From Mycolicibacterium sp. P9-64 (GTDB lineage Bacteria > Actinomycetota > Actinomycetes > Mycobacteriales > Mycobacteriaceae), in contig NZ_NPKO01000017.1 of NCBI RefSeq assembly GCF_008329605.1, positions 1-64,000 of the forward strand: 64,000 nt of DNA, given 5' to 3'. Position 1 is the first letter of the stretch. Each line of letters starts with the position of its first letter. The notes beneath the pieces are model-generated. The model had not been told where the DNA came from, searched no databases, and saw only the letters and a program-made list of their open reading frames with translations. Shown in pieces: positions 8,753-16,961 of this stretch. A program made the translations under genes and the position numbers.

Positions 8753-9721
8753 ATGGCATCAGAGCCCACACCGGTGCAGCTGATCACCGGGCCGACACCG
8801 CTGGAGCCCGCGCCTCGCCTCTCGGCGGCGATCGGTCTGCGGCCCACCGACCTCTGGATCAAGCGCGACGACCTGATCGGGCTCGGTGGGGGTGGCAACA
8901 AGGTGCGCAAGCTGCAATGGACGTGCGCCCAAGCTCTGGCCTCCGGGGCGGACACGCTGATCACCAGCGGCGCGGCGCAGTCCAACCACGCTCGGTTGAC
9001 CGCCGCTGCAGGTGCCCGCCTCGGGCTGCGCGTGGTGCTGGTACTGGCAGGCAGCGATCCGGGGGAACTGACGGGAAACCTTGCCCTCGACAGCCTGTTC
9101 GGGGCGTCGGTGGTGTGGTCTGCCGACCGTGGCGGAGCCACATTGCAGGCGCAGGTGGACGACGTTGCCGCCGAGCTGGCGAGCGCCGGTCGCTCGGTGG
9201 CGGTGATCCCGTTCGGCGGCTCGTCACCCCTGACGACCAATGCCTACCTGGACGCCGCACACGAAATCCAGTCCCAGGGCGTTGATCCCGATCACGTCGT
9301 GGTCGCCGTGGGGTCGGGCGCCACCATGGCCGGGTTGGTGCGGGGTTTCGGCCCGCACCGGGTGCTCGGGGTGCAATGCGGTGCGGTCACCGATCCGCAC
9401 GACACGGTGCAGGCGTTGTTCCCCGCTCGTGATCCCGCACCCACCGGCCTGCGGATCAGGATGGATCAGGTCGGCGCCGGGTATGGGCACGTCACCCCCG
9501 AGGTCACCGCCGCACTGACCCTCGCCGGGCGTACAGAGGGCATCGTCTTCGATCCCGTCTACACCGGGCGCGCGCTGGCCGGGCTCATCGCCGAGGTGCA
9601 GGACGGCAGCATCGAACCGGGGTCGACGGTGGTGCTCGTGCATACCGGCGGATTGCCCGGTCTGTTCGGCAGCAGCGAATTCCTGGCCCGCCTAGGCGAA
9701 GTCGTCCCAGAAGCGGAGTGA
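8753..9721 (+). CDS. D-cysteine desulfhydrase / ACC-deaminase family PLP enzyme
   Basis: 322 residues, fold-type II PLP enzyme. KRDDLIGLGGGGNKVRKL carries the PLP lysine, followed by ITSGAAQSNHARLTAAAG (nucleophile/loop region) and VVAVGSGATMAGLVRG (phosphate-binding glycine loop). The closest characterised relatives are D-cysteine desulfhydrase and 1-aminocyclopropane-1-carboxylate deaminase; residues alone do not decide which. The start is ATG 8753; an in-frame ATG at 8744 adds MCG and neither has a clear Shine-Dalgarno. The 3' end runs over the remnant hydrolase tail on the other strand (9692-9825). Confidence 0.85.
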   Translation: MASEPTPVQLITGPTPLEPAPRLSAAIGLRPTDLWIKRDDLIGLGGGGNKVRKLQWTCAQALASGADTLITSGAAQSNHARLTAAAGARLGLRVVLVLAGSDPGELTGNLALDSLFGASVVWSADRGGATLQAQVDDVAAELASAGRSVAVIPFGGSSPLTTNAYLDAAHEIQSQGVDPDHVVVAVGSGATMAGLVRGFGPHRVLGVQCGAVTDPHDTVQALFPARDPAPTGLRIRMDQVGAGYGHVTPEVTAALTLAGRTEGIVFDPVYTGRALAGLIAEVQDGSIEPGSTVVLVHTGGLPGLFGSSEFLARLGEVVPEAE

Positions 9722-9825
9722 CTCCGCGGCGATCTCGTCGGGATACTCGCCGTTGATCGCGTGCGACGCGTCCGCCCGGAACTCGATCTGCCCGTTCGGC
9801 AACAGGTTTCGCGCCCTGGCGGCGG
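9692..9825 (-). pseudogene. C-terminal remnant of an alpha/beta hydrolase
   Basis: Minus-strand frame reads ARNLLPNGQIEFRADASHAI, then NGEYPDEIAAESLRFWDDFA and a TAG stop (9694-9692). This is the standard C-terminal helix and His-bearing loop (SHAINGE) of an alpha/beta hydrolase. There is no start, and upstream the frame simply enters glmS out of register, so only ~44 codons survive. It sits between the glmS stop and the 3' end of the PLP gene, overlapping the latter by 30 nt. I read it as the tail of a deleted gene; its codon pattern still looks coding. Confidence 0.6.
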
Positions 9826-11694
9826 CTACTCGACGGTGACGGACTTGGCCAGGTTGCGCGGCTTGTCGACGTCGTAACCGCGGGCGCGGGCCACCTCGGC
9901 CGCGAACACCTGGAGCGGGATCGTCGACAGCAGTGGCTGGAAGAGCGTTGACACGGCTGGGATTTCGATCAGGTGATCGGCGTAGGGCCGCACCGTATCG
10001 TCGCCCTCCTCGGCGATCACGATGGTGATCGCGCCGCGGGCCTGGATCTCGCGGATGTTGCTCATCAGCTTCGAATGCAGCATGGCCGCGTTCTTCGGCG
10101 ACGGCATCACGACGATGACGGGCAGCCCGTCGTCGATGAGCGCGATCGGCCCGTGCTTGAGCTCGCCTGCGGCGAAGCCCTCGGCGTGCATGTACGCCAA
10201 TTCCTTGAGCTTGAGCGCACCTTCAAGTGCGACGGGGTAGCCGACGTGGCGGCCGAGGAACAACACGGTCGACGATTTCGCGTACCGGCGGGCCAGCTCC
10301 GCGACCGGCTCCATGCAGTTCAGCACCCGGGCAACGAGATCGGGCATCGACTCGAGTTCGTGGTACTCGCGTTCAACCTCGTCGGGGTACTTGGTGCCGC
10401 GCGCCTGGGCCAGCGCGAGGCCGACGAGGTAGTTCGCGGCAACCTGCGCGAGGAAGGTCTTGGTGGACGCGACGCCGATCTCGGGTCCGGCGCGGGTGTA
10501 GAGCACCGCATCGCACTCGCGCGGAATCTGGCTGCCGTTGGTGTTGCAGATCGCCAGCACCTTGGCCTTCTGCTCCTTGGCGTGCCGAACCGCTTCAAGC
10601 GTGTCGGCGGTCTCACCGGACTGCGATATCGCGACGACGAGCGTGCTGCGATCCAAAACCGGGTCCCGGTACCGGAATTCACTGGCGAGCTCCACCTCGA
10701 CGGGCAGCCGCGTCCAGTGCTCGATCGCGTACTTGGCGAGCAGGCCGGAGTGATAGGCGGTACCGCAGGCCACCACGAAGACCTTGTCGATCTCGCGCAG
10801 CTCCTGATCGGAGAGGCGCTGCTCGTCGAGCACGATCCGGCCGTCGATGAAGTGGCCGAGCAGGGTGTCGGCGACCGCCGCCGGCTGCTCGGCGATCTCC
10901 TTGAGCATGAAGTACTCGTAGCCACCCTTCTCGGCGGCGGACAGATCCCAGTCGATGTGAAAGGCGCGGGCAGTGGCGGTGACGTCGGTGCCGTCGAAGT
11001 CGCTGATCCGGTATCCGTCGGCGGTGATCACGACGGCCTGGTCCTGCCCGAGCTCGACGGCGTCACGGGTGTGCTCGATGAACGCTGCGACATCGGAACC
11101 GATGAACGTCTCGCCGTCGCCGACGCCGATCACCAACGGCGTTGACCGCCGCGCGGCGACGATCATGCCTGGCACGTCGGCGTTGGCGAACACCAAGGTG
11201 AAGTGGCCCTCGAGGCGGCGCAGCACGGCCAGCACGGAGGCCGCAAAGTCCCCTGCGGTATCCCCGTTGCGGTATTGCTCCGAGACGAGGTGGACGGCGA
11301 CCTCGGTGTCGGTGTCACTGGCGAACTCGACGCCGGAGGCCTCGACCTCGGCGCGCAGAGCCGCGAAGTTCTCGATGATGCCGTTGTGGACGACGGCGAT
11401 CTTGCCCGTTGCGTCGAGGTGCGGGTGCGCATTGCGGTCGGTGGGGCGGCCGTGGGTGGCCCAGCGGGTGTGCCCCATGCCCGTGCTGCCCGTGAGCACA
11501 CCGTCATCGGTCTCGTCGAGGGCGGTCTCCAGGTTGGCAAGGCGGCCTGCGCGGCGGCGGACCGTCAGCCCACCTGCGCCGTCGAGCAGCGCTATGCCCG
11601 ACGAGTCGTAACCGCGGTACTCCATCCTGCGCAGCGCGTCCACCACGATTCCCCTGGCAGGACGCTGCCCGACGTAGCCGACGATTCCGCACAC
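9826..11694 (-). CDS. glmS: Glutamine-fructose-6-phosphate aminotransferase (isomerizing)
   Basis: 622 residues. GlmS makes glucosamine-6-phosphate from fructose-6-phosphate and glutamine, the first step to UDP-GlcNAc. The start is set by the catalytic N-terminal cysteine: GTG at 11694 gives (M)CGIVGYVGQRPARG, so Cys becomes residue 1 after Met removal; a TTG nine bases upstream would bury it. Domains: Ntn glutaminase (1-~230; GHTRWATHG, HNGIIENF), two SIS domains (~300-600; AISQSGETADTLEA), C-terminal LPLQVFAAEVARARGYDVDKPRNLAKSVTVE-type tail. GlmM, the next enzyme in the pathway, is encoded at 20.3-21.6 kb. Confidence 0.97.
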   Translation of the reverse strand: MCGIVGYVGQRPARGIVVDALRRMEYRGYDSSGIALLDGAGGLTVRRRAGRLANLETALDETDDGVLTGSTGMGHTRWATHGRPTDRNAHPHLDATGKIAVVHNGIIENFAALRAEVEASGVEFASDTDTEVAVHLVSEQYRNGDTAGDFAASVLAVLRRLEGHFTLVFANADVPGMIVAARRSTPLVIGVGDGETFIGSDVAAFIEHTRDAVELGQDQAVVITADGYRISDFDGTDVTATARAFHIDWDLSAAEKGGYEYFMLKEIAEQPAAVADTLLGHFIDGRIVLDEQRLSDQELREIDKVFVVACGTAYHSGLLAKYAIEHWTRLPVEVELASEFRYRDPVLDRSTLVVAISQSGETADTLEAVRHAKEQKAKVLAICNTNGSQIPRECDAVLYTRAGPEIGVASTKTFLAQVAANYLVGLALAQARGTKYPDEVEREYHELESMPDLVARVLNCMEPVAELARRYAKSSTVLFLGRHVGYPVALEGALKLKELAYMHAEGFAAGELKHGPIALIDDGLPVIVVMPSPKNAAMLHSKLMSNIREIQARGAITIVIAEEGDDTVRPYADHLIEIPAVSTLFQPLLSTIPLQVFAAEVARARGYDVDKPRNLAKSVTVE

Positions 11695-11721
11695 GAGGGT
11701 CAAGGATAGTGCAGTTGCGGG

Positions 11722-11907
11722 CTAGCGGGTCCCGCGCGGGCGGGCGTTGAGCTCGCCGAGCAGGGCGGTGAACCACAGCGGGCTGCTCCAGATGAGCGGG
11801 ACGGCGGAAGCGGAAGTGAAGTCCGCGGAAAAAAGATCGGTAGTGGTGCCGGTGACGACGTGAGCTTGATCACCGACGAGACCGACGGCTGCAACTTCAG
11901 CATCCAC
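11722..11907 (-). CDS. Small hypothetical protein upstream of glmS
   Basis: A 61-residue frame from GTG 11907 to TAG 11722, with an in-frame TGA just upstream, so this is its whole extent. The sequence has a Val/Thr/Asp-rich N-half and a hydrophobic C-half (VPLIWSSPLWFTALLGEL) followed by a basic end. Codon third positions are GC-biased in the second half, as in real genes here. It is divergent from the gene at 11946 with 38 nt between and ends 27 nt before glmS. I do not recognise it; it could be a remnant or a short leader gene for glmS. Confidence 0.35.
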   Translation of the reverse strand: MDAEVAAVGLVGDQAHVVTGTTTDLFSADFTSASAVPLIWSSPLWFTALLGELNARPRGTR

Positions 11908-11945
11908 GGAACGTCACGCCGACGTCGGTGGGATAGGTTCAACGC

Positions 11946-12788
11946 GTGGCCAAGACGAAGAAGCTCTTTGCTGCGTTGACACGGCGCGGCCCACATCGCG
12001 TTCTGCGGGGTGACCTGGCCTTCGCCGGCCTTCCCGGCGTCGTCTACACCCCCGAGTCGGGGATGAACCTGCCCGGTGTCGCGTTCGGCCACGACTGGCT
12101 CGCAGGCGCAGACCGTTATCACGACACCCTGGAGCATCTGGCGTCTTGGGGCATCGTCGCTGCGGCCCCCAACACCGAGACCGGCATCGCGCCATCGGTA
12201 CTGAACCTCGCGTTCGACCTGGGTACGACGCTCGACATCGTGTCAGGGGTGCGGCTCGGCACCGGCGAGATCAGCGTGCACCCCACCAAGCTGGGTGCCG
12301 TCGGCCACGGCTTTGGCGGCTCGGCGGCCGTGTTCGCGGCCGCGGGCATGCCAGCCAGGCTGAAGGCCGCCGTGGCGCTCTTCCCCTCCGTGACCCATCC
12401 GCCGGCCGAGAAGCCCGCCGCGGGGCTGCGCGTACCGGGACTGATTCTCACCGCAGGTGGCGACGAGACCAACATCCGGTCGAACGCCGAGGCACTTGCG
12501 GTGGCGTGGCGCGCCGCGACGGTGCGCACCGTCGCCAAGGCCGAGCCCGGCGGGCTGGTCGAGGGCTTCCGATTGACTCGGGTGGTCGGGTTGCCCGGCG
12601 CGGACCGCAGGACCCAGAAGGTGGTGCGTGCGCTGCTGACCGGGTTCCTGTTGCACGCGCTCGCCGGGGACAAGGACTACAAGGAGTTCGGCGATCCCGA
12701 GGTCGTGCTGCCGAAGACGGCACCGCCGAACCCCGACGCCGAGCCCGTCACCATCGAGGACAAGGTCGTCGCTCTGCTGAAGGGCTAA
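11946..12788 (+). CDS. Rv3438-like alpha/beta-hydrolase-fold protein lacking the nucleophile
   Basis: 280 residues from a GTG start. The dienelactone-hydrolase-like core is clear: GVVYTPESG, GVAFGHDWLAG (oxyanion region), SWGIVAAAPNTETG, LGAVGHGFGGSAAVFAAAG and LILTAGGDETN. At the nucleophile elbow the usual G-x-S/C-x-G reads G-H-G-F-G, so the Ser/Cys is replaced by Gly; the next Ser is two residues later, outside the elbow. It matches what I remember of M. tuberculosis Rv3438 and lies in the same glmS-glmM interval. A binding or scaffold role, rather than hydrolysis, is therefore likely, though this is inference. Confidence 0.85.
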   Translation: MAKTKKLFAALTRRGPHRVLRGDLAFAGLPGVVYTPESGMNLPGVAFGHDWLAGADRYHDTLEHLASWGIVAAAPNTETGIAPSVLNLAFDLGTTLDIVSGVRLGTGEISVHPTKLGAVGHGFGGSAAVFAAAGMPARLKAAVALFPSVTHPPAEKPAAGLRVPGLILTAGGDETNIRSNAEALAVAWRAATVRTVAKAEPGGLVEGFRLTRVVGLPGADRRTQKVVRALLTGFLLHALAGDKDYKEFGDPEVVLPKTAPPNPDAEPVTIEDKVVALLKG

Positions 12789-12800
12789 CCACCCGGATTG

Positions 12801-13802
12801 CTAAGCGGCGGAACGCTGCCGCTCGATGTCGTACTTGACCATCATCTCGACGAGTTCGAGGAACGACACCTTGGGTTTCCAGCCGAGCACCGAATTCGCC
12901 TTGCTGGCGTCGCCGATCAGGACGTCGACCTCAGCGGGCCGCGCGTACCGCGGATCGAGCCCCACCAGTGGAGACCAGTCCGAGACACCGATCACGCTGA
13001 ATGCGGCGTCGAGCAGCTCGGCGATGGAATGCGTTTCGCCAGTGGCGATCACGAAGTCGTCGCCCTGGTCCTGTTGGAGCATCAGGTACATCGCCTCGAC
13101 GTAGTCGCCTGCGAAGCCCCAGTCACGCTGGGTGTCGAGGTTGCCGAGCGCAATGGTGTCCTGCAGTCCCAGTGAGATCCTTGCGACGCCGTGCGCCACC
13201 TTGCGGGTGACGAATTCCAAACCGCGCCGCGGTGATTCGTGATTGAACAGGATGCCCGAACTCGCGTGCAGACCGTAGGACTCGCGGTAGTTGATCGTCA
13301 GGTGATGGCCGTAGGCCTTGGCCACACCGTACGGCGATCGCGGCCACAGCAGCGTCTTCTCCGACTGGATGCTGTCCTGGACCTTGCCGAACATCTCCGA
13401 GGTCGACGCCTGGTAGAAGCGGACCTGCCTGCCCGACAGATCCTGGTAGAACCGGATCGCCTCCAACGTGTTGAGCACGCCACCGCCGTTCACATCGGCG
13501 ACCAGTCGGGGGTTGGTGAACGAATGCGGGACGAACGACACCGCCCCGAGGTTGTAGACCTCATCGGGCTCAGCAATCGTCATCGCGCGGATCATGCTGG
13601 AGGCGTCGAGAAGATCGCCCGAGACGAGCTGCAGCTCGGGCAAGTCGCGAGCAAGTGCCGCCGCCTTGGGGTTGTTCTGGCCACGAAGAAGACCGAAGAC
13701 CCGATAGCCCTTCGACAGCAACAGCTCCGCTAGGTAAAAGCCATCCTGCCCCGTAATGCCGGTGATCAGCGCCGACCTCTTCTCGAGCGCAGACAATGCC
13801 AT
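12801..13802 (-). CDS. gmd: GDP-mannose 4,6-dehydratase
   Basis: 333 residues, full length. Gmd converts GDP-mannose to GDP-4-keto-6-deoxymannose, precursor of GDP-fucose/rhamnose/talose-type sugars of glycolipids. The NAD(P)-binding loop is GITGQDGFYLAELLL, the catalytic region is FYQASTSEMFGKVQ with PRSPYGVAKAYGHH (Tyr-x3-Lys), followed by NHESPRRGLEFVTRK. The next enzyme (epimerase/reductase) is not adjacent. It is convergent with the hydrolase-fold gene (12-nt gap) and preceded by a 531-nt AT-richer non-coding region, so it is a monocistronic insertion relative to the glmS-glmM neighbourhood. Confidence 0.95.
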   Translation of the reverse strand: MALSALEKRSALITGITGQDGFYLAELLLSKGYRVFGLLRGQNNPKAAALARDLPELQLVSGDLLDASSMIRAMTIAEPDEVYNLGAVSFVPHSFTNPRLVADVNGGGVLNTLEAIRFYQDLSGRQVRFYQASTSEMFGKVQDSIQSEKTLLWPRSPYGVAKAYGHHLTINYRESYGLHASSGILFNHESPRRGLEFVTRKVAHGVARISLGLQDTIALGNLDTQRDWGFAGDYVEAMYLMLQQDQGDDFVIATGETHSIAELLDAAFSVIGVSDWSPLVGLDPRYARPAEVDVLIGDASKANSVLGWKPKVSFLELVEMMVKYDIERQRSAA

Positions 13803-14044
13803 CGATCCCCAATCAAGAGCTAACTCGTGGAAAGTGCCTCGCGACGCACGGCCATTCCACGACGACCAACATACTCAGGCAACTCATTATGGGTGCACGA
13901 CGTGCCGCATTGCAATCCGAAACGGCGATCGGCGGTGAGCCCACAGCAAATTCATGCACTCCAGCGGCGCGTCCTCGGCGCCGGTCATGACATGTGGACG
14001 AACACGTCCGCAGATGCGAGTTGCAGCGGGATGTATGGCAAACA

Positions 14045-14060
14045 AATGCAAATTTGCATT
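14045..14060. repeat. Perfect 16-bp palindrome in gmd/LLM intergenic region
   Basis: AATGCAAATTTGCATT reads the same on both strands. It lies in the middle of a 531-nt gene-free stretch (13803-14333) between divergent gmd and the F420 oxidoreductase gene and is notably AT-rich for this genome. A dimeric regulator site is the simplest reading. No regulator gene is adjacent. Apart from this dyad, the one at 14118-14141 and the -10 element at 14322, I see no gene or RNA in the gap. Confidence 0.6.
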
Positions 14061-14117
14061 AGCGTCAGTGACGTGCAGAAATGCAGTTTTGTAGCACATT
14101 GAGTGAACCTCGGATCA

Positions 14118-14141
14118 TTTCCGATACCGACAGTTCGGAAA
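14118..14141. repeat. Inverted repeat TTTCCGA-N10-TCGGAAA
   Basis: Perfect 7-bp arms at 14118-14124 and 14135-14141 with a 10-nt spacer. Located ~190 nt upstream of the LLM oxidoreductase start. Could be an operator or a weak hairpin; no T-tract follows, so a terminator is unlikely. Confidence 0.4.
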
Positions 14142-14321
14142 CTCCTTCGCGAGCAGTCATCCAGTCAGCAGATGGACAGTTTTCTCTGCATCGGCATTCG
14201 CCTACTAGCGCCTTCGTTGAAGAAGTCACCTGCTTTGATCTTGGCGAGAACTGCGGTGAGCAGGGCTTCGACTGGCTCAGGGGAACGCGACCGCCAGGAA
14301 CCCCAACCAACCGGTGGGTGG

Positions 14322-14327
14322 TATAAA
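14322..14327 (+). promoter_or_regulatory. -10 element TATAAA placing transcription start at the ATG (leaderless)
   Basis: TATAAA is followed by six bases and then the ATG of the LLM oxidoreductase (14334). Mycobacterial sigma-A promoters usually start 6-8 nt after the -10, so the mRNA probably begins at the ATG itself. There is no Shine-Dalgarno, which fits leaderless translation. No good -35 is visible. Confidence 0.5.
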
Positions 14328-14333
14328 CCAACG

Positions 14334-15374
14334 ATGCGCACCGGGATCTTTCTCAACTACACCGACGGCTTCCGTGAGTCTGCCGAACTGGTCGTCGAGT
14401 TCGAGAAGCGCGGTGTCGACATCGCCCTCGTGCCGGAGGCCTACTCGTTCGACGCCATCAGCCAGCTCGGTTACCTGGCCGCCAAGACCTCCAAGATCGA
14501 GCTCGGCTCTGGCGTGGTGCCGATCTACACCCGCACTCCCACGCTGCTCGCGATGACGGCGGCCGGCATCGACTACGTCTCCGACGGACGGTTCCGGCTC
14601 GGCATCGGGACGTCGGGTCCGCAGGTGATCGAGGGATTCCACGGCATCCCCTTCGACGCCCCACTTGGCCGCACCCGCGAGGTCATCGACATCTGCCGTC
14701 AGGTCTGGCGCCGCGAAAACGTCTCCTACGACGGTAAGCACTACCAGCTGCCGCTCGCCGAGGGGCGCGGAACGGGACTGGGCAAGTCCTTGCACCTCAT
14801 CAATCATCCGGTGCGGGAGCGCATTCCGATCACCATCGCCGCACTGGGCCCCAAGAACGTGGAGCTGACCGCCGAGATCGCCGAGGGCTGGCAGCCGGTG
14901 TTCTTCTACCCGGAGAAGGCCGATTCGGTGTGGGGCGACGCCCTGCGCACCGGCTTCGCCAAGCGCGACCCGGCGCTGGGCCCGCTGGACGTCATGGTCT
15001 CCGCGGGCCTTGCCATCGGCGAGAATCTCGAGGATCGACTGGCCTGGGCGAAACCCCAACTGGCGCTGTACATCGGCGGGATGGGCGCCCGGGGCAAGAA
15101 CTTCTACCACACACTGGCCACCAGCTACGGCTACGGCGAGGTCGCCAACCACATCCAGGATCTGTACCTCGCAGGCAAGAAGGCCGAGGCCATCGCCGCG
15201 GTGCCCGACGACCTGGTGCGCAACACGTCGCTGGTGGGCCCAGCCGGCTTCGTCAAGGAACGGCTTGCCGCATTCGCCGAGGCCGGCGTCACGACACTGC
15301 TGGTGCACCCCTATGCCGTCGACACGGCCGAACAAATCCGCTACGTCGAGGAATTGGTGACGCTCGTCTCGTGA
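14334..15374 (+). CDS. LLM class F420-dependent oxidoreductase (Rv3520c-like)
   Basis: 346 residues, luciferase-like monooxygenase fold used by F420-dependent enzymes. Recognisable segments are MRTGIFLNYTDGFRES, SQLGYLAAKTSKIELGSGVVPIYTRTP, GRFRLGIGTSGPQVIEGFHG and the C-terminal VGPAGFVKERLAAFAEAGVTTLLV. The pattern agrees with my memory of M. tuberculosis Rv3520c. The F420-binding glycine loop (LGIGTSGPQV) is intact. The hydride acceptor is unknown. An upstream in-frame extension to 14103 lacks a ribosome site; the ATG at 14334 fits both homologues and the -10 at 14322. Confidence 0.9.
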   Translation: MRTGIFLNYTDGFRESAELVVEFEKRGVDIALVPEAYSFDAISQLGYLAAKTSKIELGSGVVPIYTRTPTLLAMTAAGIDYVSDGRFRLGIGTSGPQVIEGFHGIPFDAPLGRTREVIDICRQVWRRENVSYDGKHYQLPLAEGRGTGLGKSLHLINHPVRERIPITIAALGPKNVELTAEIAEGWQPVFFYPEKADSVWGDALRTGFAKRDPALGPLDVMVSAGLAIGENLEDRLAWAKPQLALYIGGMGARGKNFYHTLATSYGYGEVANHIQDLYLAGKKAEAIAAVPDDLVRNTSLVGPAGFVKERLAAFAEAGVTTLLVHPYAVDTAEQIRYVEELVTLVS

Positions 15375-15518
15375 TTCGGGCTGAACGGGTTCGTCCGGTA
15401 CTCTGATCTTCAGCGGCATCGTCTGTTCTGCCTCTTGCCGCTTCTTTCTCGTCATACCGAGCGCCGCGGGATCCTCCGCGCCGGGCAGGACGACCTTTCA
15501 ACTTTCGGAGTTTCACCC

Positions 15519-16961
15519 TTGTCTGTTTCCATGCCCATTTCCGAGCCGGTTTCTGCGCCCGTAGTCGAAGCCGCGCCCAGGTTTGCGGACTTCAATCTCC
15601 CCGCTCCCGTCGTTGCCGCCATGGCCGCCAACGGCATCGAGCACGCCTTCCCCATTCAGGCTGCAACGCTTCCGGATTCGCTGGCAGGCCGTGACGTCCT
15701 CGGCCGCGGCCGCACCGGCTCCGGCAAGACCTACGCCTTCCTCCTCCCGGTGGTGGCCCGCCTGGCCAGCAGCACGACGCCCCGTCAGTCGGGTCGTCCC
15801 CGTGCGCTGATCCTTGCTCCCACACGCGAACTCGCCGCACAGATCGAGGCGTCGCTTGCGCCGTTGGCCAAGGCCATGAACCTGCGCTCGGTCACCATCT
15901 TCGGAGGCGTCGGCCCCGGCCCGCAGATCGCCAAGCTGCGCGAGGGCGTCGACATCGTGATCGCCTGCCCAGGCAGGCTCGAGGACCACGTGCAGTCCCG
16001 CCACGCCGACCTCTCCGCAGTGGAGATCACCGTGCTCGACGAGGCCGACCACATGGCCGATCTCGGCTTCCTTCCCCCGGTCAAGCGACTGATGGACAAG
16101 ACGCCCAAGGACGGCCAGCGCATGCTGTTCTCCGCCACGCTGGACGGCGGGGTCGACGTGCTGATCAAGCGCTACCTGCACAACCCGGTGGTGCACAGCG
16201 TCGATTCCGAGCAGTCGCCGGTCAGCGCGATGGTTCACCACGTGCTGCACGTCGACAACGCGGCCCGCATCGACGTCCTCACCGACCTCGCTGCCGCACC
16301 GGGACGCACCATCATGTTCTCCCGCACCAAGCACGGCGCGAAGGGTCTTGCCCGCAAGCTCAATTCACGCGGCGTACCCGCAGTCGAGCTGCACGGCAAC
16401 CTGTCTCAGAACGCTCGCACCCGCAACCTCGCGGCGTTCTCCGACGGTTCGGCCGCCGTGTTGGTCGCCACGGACATCGCCGCACGTGGCATTCACGTCG
16501 ACGACGTCAGCCTGGTCATCCACGCCGACCCGCCGGTCGAGCACAAGGCGTACCTGCACCGCTCGGGCCGCACGGCTCGCGCAGGCAACGAGGGCACCGT
16601 CGTCACGCTGATGATCGACTCGCAGGTGTCCGACGTCCGTACCCTCACCCGCAAGGCAGGCGTCAAGCCCACGATCACCCGGTTCAGCGGTGCCTCGCAC
16701 CCCGTGCTGCAGGAGATCGCACCCGGCGAACGTACTTTCGGCGAGCCGCTGGTCCTCGACGTTCCGGAATCGCAGCCGAGGCAGCGCAGCCACAGTGGCG
16801 GCGGCCGGTCGTCTGCACCGAACCCGCGTTCGGGCGGCGGATCACGTGGCGGCAGCGCATCGCGCGGGGGCAACCGCTCGCGCGGCGGCGAACTGCGTTC
16901 GTACTCGACGTCGACTTCCTCGAGCCGCACGGGTGGCTCGCGGGGATCCCGCAGCCGCTAG
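15519..16961 (+). CDS. DEAD-box ATP-dependent RNA helicase (RhlE-type)
   Basis: 480 residues. The TTG at 15519 is chosen because GGAG (15507-15510) sits 8 nt upstream; an ATG at 15531 and a much longer frame from 15435 are alternatives. Motifs in order: HAFPIQ (Q motif), GRTGSGKT (I), PTRELAAQ (Ia), VLDEADHM (II), FSAT (III), MFSRTKHGAKGL (IV), VATDIAARGIHV (V), HRSGRTAR (VI). The C-terminus (~440-480) is Gly/Ser/Arg-rich with RGG-like repeats, an RNA-binding tail. Function is RNA unwinding in ribosome assembly or mRNA decay. A 144-nt leader may carry cold-shock-type control, but none is demonstrable. Its TAG overlaps the convergent SDR stop (CTAG). Confidence 0.93.
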   Translation: MSVSMPISEPVSAPVVEAAPRFADFNLPAPVVAAMAANGIEHAFPIQAATLPDSLAGRDVLGRGRTGSGKTYAFLLPVVARLASSTTPRQSGRPRALILAPTRELAAQIEASLAPLAKAMNLRSVTIFGGVGPGPQIAKLREGVDIVIACPGRLEDHVQSRHADLSAVEITVLDEADHMADLGFLPPVKRLMDKTPKDGQRMLFSATLDGGVDVLIKRYLHNPVVHSVDSEQSPVSAMVHHVLHVDNAARIDVLTDLAAAPGRTIMFSRTKHGAKGLARKLNSRGVPAVELHGNLSQNARTRNLAAFSDGSAAVLVATDIAARGIHVDDVSLVIHADPPVEHKAYLHRSGRTARAGNEGTVVTLMIDSQVSDVRTLTRKAGVKPTITRFSGASHPVLQEIAPGERTFGEPLVLDVPESQPRQRSHSGGGRSSAPNPRSGGGSRGGSASRGGNRSRGGELRSYSTSTSSSRTGGSRGSRSR

